A DNA stretch of 64,000 nt, taken from the NCBI GenBank assembly GCA_033961575.1, contig CM066732.1, forward strand, positions 82,912,687-82,976,686, given 5' to 3'. Below the pieces are notes generated by a model that made no database searches, was not told the DNA's origin, and was given only the letters and a program-made list of their open reading frames with translations. The position numbers were made by a program, and so were the translations under genes. Source of the DNA: Aselliscus stoliczkanus. Lineage: Eukaryota; Chordata; Mammalia; Chiroptera; Hipposideridae. Of the stretch, positions 25,110-36,639 are shown piece by piece; within the stretch, counting starts at the first letter, position 1, and each line of letters starts with the position of its first letter.

Positions 25110-26320
25110 CTGATTTCCAGTCAAGGTGACAAAGTAGGTAAATGCTGTGCTTTCCTCCTCTCACAACCACATCAAAGTTACAACTAAACTATAGAAAAAC
25201 CATCACTTAGAATCACCTGAAGTCTAGCTGAACAGAAGACCTACAACTGAGGACATACAGAAGAAGCTACCTTGAGACAGGAAGGGCAGAGATGCGGCAC
25301 AGGCCAATCTCATATCCACATGTGGCTGTTAAAACTTTGGAGAGCTATCTCGGCTGTGGAGGTTCCCTCTGAGGATTGAAGGGTCCCAGGATTACACAAG
25401 GCTCCCCAATCCAAGATTCCGTACTGTGAAAAGAAGTCTCCACAACTTCTGGCTGAGTAAACTAGCTGAGATTGTGGATAAGTGAGACGGAGGGTAGCTG
25501 AGTCCCAGGAGCTCCTCTTAAAGAGCACTTGTACAGACTTACTCGCTGACGGATTCACTCGCTCTGCACTTCAGTGCTGCAGCAGCAGCTCAAAAGACAC
25601 CAGGGCCATATTGGTAAGAACTGAATTATCTGGCTTCAGGATGATGGCTGGAGAAGCAGCTTTCTCTCAGACAGAATTGCTGGCAGAAACTGTTGTTTCT
25701 TTGTTGAATCCTTCCCAGTCCCTGTTTGCAGATGTGGACAGCCACCATGTCTGAATGCCCATCAACCGAGCTAATAGTCTGCCCCATCCTGATGATTCCC
25801 TGAGAACCCACCCCACACAGCTGGCGGGCCCACCCAAGCTGTTTCCAATGGCTTTCTCTATACAAACAGCCTGTCTTGGCTCATGCTGCAACTGTCCTAA
25901 AATCTCTCAAAGGCTCACAAACCCCAAACAAGCATCACCAGCTTCGGCGTGTCCTATACCTCTGGCTGAGCAGCCCGAAGCCCAGCACTTGTGGCAGCCG
26001 GCCCCATTTCGCGGCTTGGTTCCTCAAGGCACTTCCAATGCCAGCATAGGTATTGAGCGGCCATTTATAGATGCTTTGTGGCTCATGCCAGGTGACCCAG
26101 GGCAGGGCACAGACTGCTGCTGAACTTGGTCTGCAGTAGGGTCCCCCAGGAAGCCCCAACCCCCTGGGACTCCACACCTGGTGGCAGGCTTCAGGCTGAG
26201 CTGGAGCATCACCCACTGGCCTCTGTGGATGACACACCCAAAGGGCAGACTGGGCAAGCAGCAGAACCCTGATAAGGAAATCCCAAGATTTCCTTAAATC
26301 TCCAAGATTTAAAAACAAAA
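25110..26320 (+). promoter_or_regulatory. orphan L1 5' UTR (promoter region) without ORFs
   Basis: 'ctagctgaacagaagaccta', 'gctatctcggctgtggagg', 'cacaacttctggctgagtaa', 'gattgtggataagtgagac', 'cgctgacggattcactcgct' and the GC-rich second half follow the order of laurasiatherian L1 5' UTRs. The sequence ends near 26320, and no L1 ORF1 or ORF2 follows. In intact elements this region holds the RNA polymerase II promoter. It is much more GC-rich than its flanks. Open frames of up to 127 codons on both strands are compositional. Confidence 0.72.
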
Positions 26321-28919
26321 TAAAAAGAACTGCTCTGCAAGCATCTGAAGATACTTGTGGGAAATCAGGAGAAACTATGCTTATAGACTTTACGAATCAT
26401 CTACATTAAGTAATAAATGAAAAATGAGAAGAAATAAATTTATTGAGGGAATTGTGTCGAGAACAACCAAAGGGCCAAGATTGAATCTTTGAAAATTCCA
26501 GTGTGGCCTGGGTTGGGAGACCTATTTGAGCCTTTCTACAGTTCAGCTGTTAGACCTTTCCATGGGTTCCTCATTTCCTACTCTCTTTGAAGAAGCTCCC
26601 ACAGACTCAGCCTTCTCGACTTGGTAGTTTCCACTACCATTCCAGCTCTTAGGATTCTGTTTATGTCAGATATAGAGTACTTTCTCCAACTTTCTTGACT
26701 TCCCTTGAACATAAAATTTATAGGCTCTTAATTTTTTTTCCTCAGGGTCTTCCTGGTAGCCATTATATTAAACTACAAACATATACAGAAATACATACAA
26801 TTGTACGTGTACACTTATGCATATATGAGGAACATCAACAAAAGAATACGAAACAAAAGCTATTAAAATAAATGTAATTGTTAATGTCTAATTCAAAAGA
26901 TGGGGATAAGTGGATCTCTGATTATCTTCATTTAGCCCTATGCTTTCATTTCCTAAAGATCAGAGCCCATTACACCTTTCTTCTTGCCTCATCCATTATC
27001 TTCACCCCTCTTTAGGAGATACCACTTGAGAAATCCTTTTAGCACAGTATTTTTCAAAGTCTTTTATCCATGACCCACAGTAAGAACATTTTATATCACT
27101 GCCTAGTAAATACATAGCTGTGTGTGTGTGTGTGTGTGTGTATAAGTCTGAAATATCCTATCCTTACTGCAGCAAATGATATTATTTTCTATGATATTTT
27201 CTATTCTGCTTTTTTACTACCTATTAAATTAATCTCATAGCTAGCGTAGACCCATGTTTTCAAAACTTAGAGTAGAACCATGTTTTGAAAACTTCTAAGC
27301 CACAGACTGCAATCATGCTTAAAGATAAAATACATGGAGAATGAAAGTTGTTCCTTTTGTCTCAAGGGGTGATTTGCATTTCCCTGGACCTCCTGGCAGG
27401 CCTCATCTACAAGTCTTCTGCCCTGCTTAGGATTTTCCCATATTTACTCATACTGTGCCTATAGGGAAAAAGTTGAAACTGTCGCAAGAGATATTCTTAA
27501 CTACAAGGGCACAGGATGAAGCCAAAAGGTAATATAACACTTCGTTCATATCTTTTCTCAAATGCCACTTTCTTATGAGGTCTTCTATGGCCACCATCTA
27601 ATATTCAAACCTCTATAATGCAAACATCTTCTTCCCTTTCAATACCTGTTTTATATTCTGTATATTTATGATAACTATTTATTATCTGTCTCTCCACTGT
27701 AATATTAATTCTAGAGGGACAGATGCAAAGAACAAGAGTGTTTTTTTTGGAGAAAAATTTACCAGCAGAGGAACCGCAAAGCAAACCATTCTTCCGAGCT
27801 CTCATTAGCCGGGGAAAAATGTGCCTAGGCCAGGCATGGCTGGATGGCATACCTTATAGCAGACAAAGAGCAGAGAGGAATCCTTACCACCACAGTGCTC
27901 TACACATGTATAGGGACAAGGAGAGGAAACAGCTTTATATGTAACAATGGAAACTTCTGGTCAAGAACTTTCTCTTAAGACTTATGAGGAGTAATTGAAC
28001 ATTTTACGGGAAAAGACATGATCTGACTTGCCTTTTAGAAAGTGTGCTTTATTACATTGTGGGGAAGTTGGTCAGACTAGCTAATATTATCAGTTTCTCT
28101 TGTCACTCTTTCTATCTTCTGAGAAATTGGCTACGGCCCTCTCTAGGTTAAGGAATTTGGCTGGTCAAGACCTCAGTAAATCTCAGGGAGACACTTGCCT
28201 CCATTAGATGTAAGGAATAAGTGCTTGAGTGTTGCCTGATGCAGTTATTATGTGAAAGGCAGAGAGAACAGAAATTACAATATGATTTTTTCACTTTATT
28301 TCAATTTTTTAAATTATAGTAGACAAATCAGGCAAAACTTTTTACCTTATAACTCTAAGGAGCCTAATCAAAAATGTTTGCTAGCTGATATAATTTGCTT
28401 TTTACAAGACTGTAATAAAATATGATTCCCTTCTACAACAACTCTAAAGTACAAAAACACTGTAAAATCTTTTCGTTTTCTTACATGGATTAGGAATTTT
28501 ATTAGAACCTTGGATTTCCTGAATTGTTTCATTTCTACATCAGCACTTTCAATAGGGATGTAATGTGAGACACAAGTACATATGTAATTATAAGTTTTAA
28601 TATAGTACATAAAAAAATAAACAGGTGAAATTAATAATATGTTTTATGTACCCTAATATATGTAAAGTAGTACCATTTCAACATGTAATGAGTATACTAT
28701 TAAATGAGGGATTTTATATTATTTTTCCTATAACAGTCTTAAAAATCCAGCATGTATTTTAAACTTACAGTACGTTTCAGTTCAGAGTAGCCACATCTTA
28801 AGTTCTCAATAGCCTCATGTAGCTAGTGGTTACCATATTAGAGAGCTTCTACATCATTTTTGAGAAAAAACAATGATAAAATGAGGCCAGAGAAGGACTG
28901 TTTACTAAATACCTACTAC
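26321..28919. other. unassigned sequence, includes (TG)n at 27119-27141
   Basis: No gene or clear repeat apart from an ~11-unit TG run. Open frames below 85 codons show no family features. Confidence 0.35.
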
Positions 28920-29085
28920 CAACCCAACTGTACCTGTAATTTTACACTGTTTAAAACTGAATCCCCACAAAAACATATGAGATAGCTCTTACTATCCTCA
29001 TATTTCAGTTGGAAAGAAAAATGCCACTCAGAGGTTTTATAAACTTGTCAAAAATCATCCAGCTAATAAGTCTGTCTCTATTCAT
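28920..29085 (-). repeat. MIR SINE, antisense
   Basis: 'atgagatagctcttactatcctcatatttcag' in parts, 'ccactcagaggttttataaa', 'cttgtcaaaaatcatccagct' in parts and 'aataagtctg' match the reversed MIR 3' half. Confidence 0.65.
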
Positions 29086-30728
29086 CCCCCTTTTCTTCCT
29101 CAAAGCAGGTGTCTGTACTAAATTTTTCATTATTAATAAATGCTTAAACAATAGTAAATATTACCAAACATCTGAATTAAGGTAGAGAAAAATGAAATTG
29201 TATTCATTTTCTTTATTATTTCAAAGGACATGCATACACTATCATTATATCACTAAAAATGTAATTTTGGAAACAATGATTTGTATATTTCAAGACATGT
29301 TTTTCACATAGATAATAAATTTAGAATCTCTAAAATGATATCTAAAGCTGGTGCCTGTCAGCTTCTGTCACTTATCAAATCATCTTTTTACACACTGTGA
29401 ATTTCTTGGTCTTGGTTATGAAGGGCATGTGAATATGACAGTGTCAAGGTCTGACATGACTGAAGAAAATATGTTTGCTCTGATTTGTTGTGCATGAAAA
29501 ATACTAATGCTACAACATGTAGGCCTGTATTTACAAGCCATTGCAAATTGATGCTCTGCATATTTTGGTCACAGCTAATTCTGACATAGTTGAATGTGAA
29601 ATTGGCCATGCGGTATTAGGAAGATAAAAAAATAATTGTTGTACTTATTTTGTTTGAATTTGATACATACTACTAGTTGTAGAATTGTTTTACTTTGAAA
29701 ACCTGCCACTGATTTAAAAAACAGTTTTTAAGAATTCATAAAATGTTTTATGCTCTAATTGAAAGACAAAAAAAATTCTTTCAAAAGTATAAAATTTCAG
29801 ATACCAATTTCAGATATACAAGAATATAGAAAAGCAGCTATTTTGAAGTAGGGATTGATTTAGTCCTACAGAAAAATGACACATGCATCATAATAGACAG
29901 GTAAAGATAATTTCATAAAAATATTCTATCAAATAAGAAAAAATTTATATAGTTTTATCTGTCTATGCTTTGGGAAAACTGAAATGCAGTATATACAGAT
30001 AAGAAATTTAAATAAACACCAAATCAAAAAAGATCTTTACTTTAAACAATTGACTAGTGAATAATTCATATATTCTTACTGATGGACCAGAAGTTCACTT
30101 TTTCTTGAAAAGACTACTGAATTTCTTTGGTTTCTTTTTAAAATTTAATTTAAATATTTCTGATGTGCTGAGATGGAGTTATCTGTAAACATCATAGTTC
30201 ATTGGTAAGAATCCAGGATTTAATCTGAAGACCTGGAGTTGAAATGGTTTTTGGTTGCATACCAGTTTTTGTCATGAAAACTAAGGCAATATATAATTTA
30301 AAATGTTTCTTTGTATAAAATCTGTGATTTTTCAAATCAAATCTTAACTGAACTCCAGTATAGAAAATAATTAAGAGACAAAAATGATAACTTGAGTATA
30401 ACCATACTTTGTAAGATTAAATTTAAAATAGATAATTAATACAAAGTAATTAAATAAGAACAATGATATTATTTCCATGTATCTTTAAATTACACTTGTG
30501 GAGTCATACTAGCTTCAACCTCAATATTTAATTAGTGTCTAAATTTTCTTTTGATTTACATTTAACAGAAAATCCCAACTCATATGGAAAATTCATTTCT
30601 AAATGTAATAGATTTGAATGGCATGCCTTGCAATCTCATGACTCATTTGATCATGACTGATCCACAAAGATGAAAAAAGATCCACATTAAATTATTTCAG
30701 AGTTGAATTATTATAAGTTATAATATAA
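29086..30728. other. unassigned AT-rich sequence
   Basis: No gene or recognised repeat. Composition is even and low-GC, with no ORF above 73 codons. Confidence 0.35.
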
Positions 30729-30945
30729 TAGTGGTTAAGAGCAAAACGTTTGAAGTCAGAAAGATCTGGGGCTCGAGGTCTGCTTCTGGCATTTACTTAC
30801 TATTTGACCTTGACCTCTTTAAACCTTTCCCTTGAGATGTAAATTAGAAATACCAAATCATACCTACCTCATAGGCTATTAAATGAGATATTATTTACAA
30901 ATGCATCAACTTAAAATATGGCATATAATTAGAGCTTTGTTGATT
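30729..30945 (+). repeat. MIR SINE
   Basis: 'agtggttaagagcaaaacgt', 'gaagtcagaaagatctgggg', 'tttacttactatttgacctt', 'ataggctattaaatgagata' and 'gcatataattagagctttg' follow the full MIR consensus order, so this is a near-complete copy. Confidence 0.8.
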
Positions 30946-31906
30946 TTGAACAACTGTGGATAAACGGGCTGTTAAACAAATTTAAATCTTTACAATGAAA
31001 TATTCTGTTGTATCATTGTCTAAAATTTGGATAACATGATAATTTTGTTACACTTTCTGTTAAAATCTCAAAACAAATTTCTTCTTCCTGTGTTAAGTGA
31101 TATACTAAGTAATAAATACCCTTATGTTCATATACACTACAAAAATAAGCAAATGGGAAGCTCTAAAATATTTTTTTTTGTCCAAATGAATTGTAAAGAT
31201 TTTATGTATGTCAGCCTATAAACTAGTCAAGTACCTTGTATGCACATTTTTATATTCTTCTCTTAGCTTTATTTTCAGACAATGTACTAATTGTATTTCC
31301 CTAGCTGCTTGCAATCTAATTGTTGTAATATAATAGAATGTCATTTAATAAGTGTATTTTCAGCATCAGATTCAAATTGTGTTTGTGTACATTTTTGATA
31401 ACATTAAGCTGTTTCACTTACCCTGAATTTGAAAGCCTTATATTTCTATGTTCATTTTGTTTTGTTTCAAATGCTGTTGTAACTTGGCAGAGATTGTAGA
31501 ACTCCTTTCAGAATTTCACTGTATAAACACACTGAGGATTAGAGTAATTCTTATTGCCATGAAAATGATCCCCAACAAAAATAACTTTAACTTTCTTTCA
31601 TATTTTCTTATCTTTAAATTTCTAGTAATTTTGTAGACAGATTTCTAACATACTGTTTTATTTATGTTTTTATTAATGTGGATGACATCAGTTGAATCAC
31701 CTTATTAATACATGTTATTTCATCTTAAATCAAATCATTCTCATCACTACACTCCAAATTTTTTATTTTTTACCAATAATTTTAGTTTTAAGAGTAATTT
31801 TAATACATTTTTAAAAGAATGCAAATGTAAGTTATGCAAGAATATGAGGCAAGTCAAAGAAAAATCCAAAATTTAAAATAAATGCTAAGACTATTTTAAT
31901 ACTATG
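30946..31906. other. unassigned AT-rich sequence
   Basis: No gene or clear repeat. A donor-like GTAAGT on the minus strand at about 31417-31422 has no plausible acceptor nearby. Confidence 0.35.
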
Positions 31907-32327
31907 TGTATTAGTCAGAGTTCTCCAGAAATATGGAACCAACAGGATGATTTAGAGATAGAGATAGAGATGATAGAGATAGAGATTATAAAGAGTTGGC
32001 TCACGTGATTATGGAAACTGCAAGTCCCAATATCTATCTGTAAGGTGAGTTGGAAAGCTTGAGACCCAAGAGAGCTGATACTATAGTTCTAGTCTGAAGG
32101 CAGGCAGTCTACAGATCAGAGAAGAGCCAATGTTTCCAGCTGAGTCAGGCCTTCAACAGATTGAATGAGACCCACGCACATTATGGAGGATGATCTGCTT
32201 TACTCAGTCTGTCCATATATATGTAATTTCATCCAAAAATAGCCTCAGAAAATACAGAATCATGTTTGATCAAATAACCGGGTACCCTGTGGCCCAGTCA
32301 AGTTGACACATAAAATTAATCATCACA
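31907..32327. repeat. LTR-like dispersed repeat, copy 2 (complete, ~421 bp)
   Basis: It begins tgtattagtcagagttctcc and ends 'aattaatcatcaca', so the ends are TG...CA. The flanking 5-mers ctatg and ccatt match in 3 of 5 positions, compatible with an old 5-bp duplication. It contains a (GATAGA)n stretch at 31953-31986. Shared blocks link it to 1-344 and 33572-34512. A solo LTR of ERVL/MaLR type is the best guess. Confidence 0.6.
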
Positions 32328-33571
32328 CCATTTTATACACAGAACTTGTCATGACATTATTTGCCAGTCCACAACAAAATATCATCATTTGAGACTGTAC
32401 CAGTAGATATGACTGAACCTCACCAGGCACTAAATTGAGAGCAAAAACATATGCACATGCTATAACAGCATTCTCCCTTTCACAATTTACAATTCTTGGC
32501 ATGCAGGGGTCTGAATCTTTTTGGTATCAAAGCAGCATTAAATTATATTGCAATAATTCAATGAAAAGTTTCAAATATATGCATAGAGATGACAGAACAA
32601 GCTTTTCCTGATGTACGAGTATGTAAAAAATGAGTTAACCTGCAAACCAAGTTAACTGATAGTCTCTAACGTTTTAAATTCAGCATATAACATTCTTCAT
32701 GTTTTGTGATGCTTTACTTCATAGTTAAATATCTATTAATTTTTACTAACTTTTAAAAAATCCAAGTCCTCTTTGTACTAACCCCTAGCAGCTACTTTTG
32801 CTCATATTTATGTGTCACAGATCACTACTTGAGATAGTACTTTCAATATCAACTGTCTTAAATTCATTGTAAAATATCCATGAAACTCTGGAAAGGAAGA
32901 GTTTCCCATCTAATAGAAAGGAACAAGCATACTCTAGATTCTGGTAGAAATTTAAATAATTCTCCATTGATGGCTAGGCATTAAAAATCAGTGCCTATCT
33001 AGAATCTTCTAATTTATATCTATTCCCTATTTTCCCTCCAGCAACTGGGTTTCTGGATGTATTTGGTAAAATCATTGTGCCAATTTGGCTTTCAATATGG
33101 GAGCTCTCTTTGCCCACTAACTTTCCAATTGTATACGCTATATTGGCAAGCAAATTGCCTCAAGACGTGTGCATTTTGCAGATTAGTTTCCTTCAAAAGC
33201 CCATCAACAAAAGCATTTTTTTGGTCTCAGACCCTTTCAGAAATCTTAGAACACAAATCATATTCTTGTCTGCCCACATATTTTTGGCCTTTGATTCCTA
33301 CCTACAACCTGAGTAAAATTCAGTGAGACCTCCAACCTAGGTCTCATCACATTTTACTTAGAAACAAATCAGTTTGACATCTAAATCCAAAGCAAGAGTT
33401 CTTAATCCCTGGGCACTTTGTATATGTATGCAAAATTTTATATGTGTGTACACGCTTACACATTTTCCTTAAAAAGTCTGTGCCTTTCATTGTCTTAACT
33501 ACACAGTATTCCTCATCCCAACTAGATAAAGTCACTGAACCATTAGAAAGAACCAAGTTTCACCAATTTCC
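32328..33571. other. unassigned sequence
   Basis: Two overlapping plus-strand frames at 33057-33326 (89 and 79 codons) have no recognised motif. The stretch 33395-33500 ('gttcttaatccctgggcact', 'gcaaaattttatatgtgtgt') weakly resembles a hAT-Charlie non-autonomous element. Confidence 0.3.
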
Positions 33572-33601
33572 TTATATAATAGGGTCCTCCAGAAAAATAG
33601 A

Positions 33602-33640
<39 letters not shown>

Positions 33641-33899
33641 GAAAGATTTTAAGCAATTGATTCATGCAACTATGGGAGTTAGCAAGTCTGAAATTCACAG
33701 GGGCAGGCTGTCAGGATAGAAATTCTGGCAAGAGCTGATGTTACAATCTTGAATCCAAACACAATCTGGAAGCAGAATTCCTTTTTCTTTGGGTTCCTCA
33801 GTCTTTTCTCTTACGCTCTTCAACTGATTAGATAAGGCCCACCCACATAAGAAAGAGTGATCTGCTTGACTTAAATTCTACTATTTTAAATGTTAATCA
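33572..33899. repeat. LTR-like dispersed repeat, copy 3, left part
   Basis: The blocks 'gggtcctccagaaaaatag', 'gggagttagcaagtctgaa', 'cttcaactgattagataagg' and 'gtgatctgcttgac' match copies 1 and 2. A (CA)n run sits at 33604-33638, where copy 2 has a GATA-type repeat. It is interrupted by an L1 and resumes at 34420-34512. Confidence 0.6.
33604..33638 (+). repeat. (AC)n microsatellite
   Basis: About 17 AC units inside the LTR-like repeat. Confidence 0.97.
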
Positions 33900-34412
33900 A
33901 TCTGTTTGTGGTACATATATACAATGGAATGTTACTCAGCCATAAAAAAGAATGAAATCTTACCATTTGTAACAACATAGATGAACCTAAAGGGTGTTAT
34001 GCTAAGTGAAACAAGTCAAACAGAGCAAGATAAATGCCATATGATCTCACTTATATGTGGAATCTAGAACAAAATAAATGAACAAACAAAACAGAAACAG
34101 ACTCATAGATATATCATGATAGTTGCCAGATAGGAGGGGAGTTGGAGCGGGCTGGGTGAAAAAGGTGAAGGGATTAAGTACAAATTGGTAGTTACGAAAA
34201 TAGTCAAAGGGATGTAAAGCACAGCATAGGGAATATAGTCAATAATATTGTGATAACCATGTATAGTGACAGGTGGGTATTAGACTAACCTGGGGATCAT
34301 TTCTTAAATTACATAAATGTTTAACCACTATGCTCTACACCTGAAACTAATATAAAATAATACTAAATGTATACTGTAATTGAAAATAAATAAAAGAAGT
34401 AATAAAAAGATA
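33900..34412 (+). mobile_element. L1 3' end inserted into LTR-like repeat
   Basis: It runs from the end of ORF2 ('atggaatgttactcagccat', 'catatgatctcacttatatg') through the 3' UTR to 'ctctacacctgaaactaata' and an A-rich tail. The 7-bp direct repeat ttaatca at 33893-33899 and 34413-34419 is the likely target-site duplication. This copy has one 3' tail module, unlike the L1s at 7105 and 36153. Confidence 0.88.
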
Positions 34413-34419
34413 TTAATCA

Positions 34420-34512
34420 CATCTTTTTAAAAAACGCCTTCATAGTAACGTCTACATGGGTATTTGGTTGAAATTGGTTGTACTTGGTCGACATTTAAAA
34501 TTAACCATCACA
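34420..34512. repeat. LTR-like dispersed repeat, copy 3, right part
   Basis: Continues the repeat after the L1 insertion: 'aacgccttcatagtaacgtc' and the end 'aaaattaaccatcaca', the same terminal block as in copies 1 and 2. Confidence 0.6.
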
Positions 34513-36140
34513 CCTTCTATGCTGAAGGGCATCTTTCTAGGCACTCTCTTTTGATAGTAGTACCCAGACTCACAATACACATTGAATAAATGTTAGCTTT
34601 GTTATGTATACACGTCAGCCCACTTTTTGACTTCAGATCTAAGAGAGGCCACCTACCATATCTTGGCTAAAAGTAGAATGGAATACAATCTCTTTATCCT
34701 AACTGTTCTCCAAAAGCTTGCCAGAATCTCTCTATCTTTGTGCAAGAAGGATATCATGTATACATACTGTAAAGCTAGGGTCCCAACATTCAGACATAAG
34801 TCAATAAGACCAACTAGTTAAGTTAAAGAATGAGTAGACCGGGGGGAGGGGAGGACCCACAATGCCTATAATGAAAAAACAGCAGTACAAAGATAAAACA
34901 ATGAGAGAATTTGGAGGTAAATCTTTGCCTTTGCCCTCCCAGTTACTAATTGTTTGGTTCCTGAAATAGGGCAAAGTCATAGACTCTTAAAGACCCAGTT
35001 TTCCAAAAATTTACGCTGCCTAAATTTAAACTGGCTCTTCACTGCTGTTTAGCAATTTTGTCTTTAACTTATTGTTCATTCCTTATAAAAATAATTCTCA
35101 GGGTAAGGAGGGACATAATAGTTGAAACCATTTTTCCTTAAGATGAAAATATGCTATCTTTGGAGGACCTGGACTCAACTATAAGAGCTATTTCAAACCT
35201 TTCCCATGCTTTTCAATTTTTTCTTGGCCACTCTTTCCTCTCCCATTTCTTGACTCCTTAAAGATCCACCTTACAGCCTTCAAATTAAAGCTACTATTTT
35301 CATTCTTCCTCAATTTAGCTCTTTCTTGACACTTTTTTTTTTTTAATCTCCCCTTAACCCTCAGGAAAAAAACTCTCCTCTTTGCTTGTAAAAGCTAACC
35401 CCAATGAATGACCTTTGTCTTTCCTTTTTCTCTCCCCCTGTAAGACCTGAGTACTTCAACATGTGACCTGAGGACACCAGCATCTGAAATACCTTTTGTT
35501 TATTTAAAGTTCTCTTTTTCGGTCTCTACTTGGTATTACTGAATTAGAATTTCTGGAATTAGGCCCAAGGATCTGCATTTTCAACCAAACTCTCCAAGTA
35601 CTTCTTATGCATACCAGTTTGAAACACTACTCTTAACAATATGCATCAATAACTGTCTCTTTCACTAACACATTCAGAAACTTCTTAACAGGCTCTGAAA
35701 TTTGGCTCCCATTCCTCAATATCATCTATAAATTTCACTCAAACATCATGTGTAACCCTCTAAATGAGCACTAACGTGGCCTTTTCTTAGGCCCTATTCT
35801 TCCTGACCTCTCTGCAGTATAATAGAATAGTGACATCATAAAGCATTTACTGAAATTTCAATTTATGCACACTTGGTCTGAGAGAAAGGAAAGAAAATGA
35901 TAATGTAAGCTGGTGATTTATGTGCTATTCCAGTCAGTGAATCTCTGCTTCATCTCAGTAGTCTCTCCTAGTGTGAGCTACTGGTTCACTGAATGTGAGC
36001 CCAGTGTTGAAAATTCTGTTCTACATTCAAATTGGTCCCTACATTATACTCAACTATGTCTTATGGTGCTGGAGAGGGAGGGAGGGAGCAAAGGAGGAAG
36101 GGAGAGAAGAACTATACCAATTGAGATAGAAAAAAAATTA
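34513..36140. other. unassigned sequence, GGGA-rich run at 36067-36110
   Basis: No gene or named repeat recognised. A purine-rich GGGA/GGAA stretch lies near the right end, just before the L1 insertion site. Confidence 0.35.
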
Positions 36141-36639
36141 TGTGGATTTTTTTAAAATTAGTTTCAGGTGTACAACACAGTGCAATAGTTATACTTTACC
36201 TCTCAAAGTGACAACTTCCCTCCCCCAATCCGCCGCCCCACTCCCACCCCCATATTATACATATCTATTACAATTCCATTGACTCCACTCCCACACTATA
36301 CTCTACATCCTGTGACTATATATATATATTCATTTACAGTTGGCATATAATATTATAAAACATCAGCTTCAGGTGTACAGTGCAGTGATTAAGCCTCCAT
36401 GAAGTGGTCTCCCTGAAGTGGTCTCCCTCACAAGACATGTGACCATCTGACACCCTGCAAAATATTTACATTATTAATTATATTTACCAAACTGTCTTTC
36501 ATATCCCTGTGGTAATATTGTAGTTACCTATTTATGCTGTCTAATCCCTTCCCCTTCTCCCTCATCCCCACCCCCCTCCCAACTAGCAACCATCAGTTTT
36601 TCCTCTATATCTATGAGACTGTTTACTTTGCTCGTTCAT

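Noticed and set aside
25755..26318. ORFs of 122 and 127 codons on opposite strands
   Set aside because: They lie in the GC-rich L1 5' UTR, where stops are rare. There are no protein features.
33057..33326. Two overlapping plus-strand ORFs (89 and 79 codons) after a pyrimidine-rich CCTCCAG acceptor-like site
   Set aside because: No recognised motif, no matching donor that defines an exon, and two equally open frames suggest chance.
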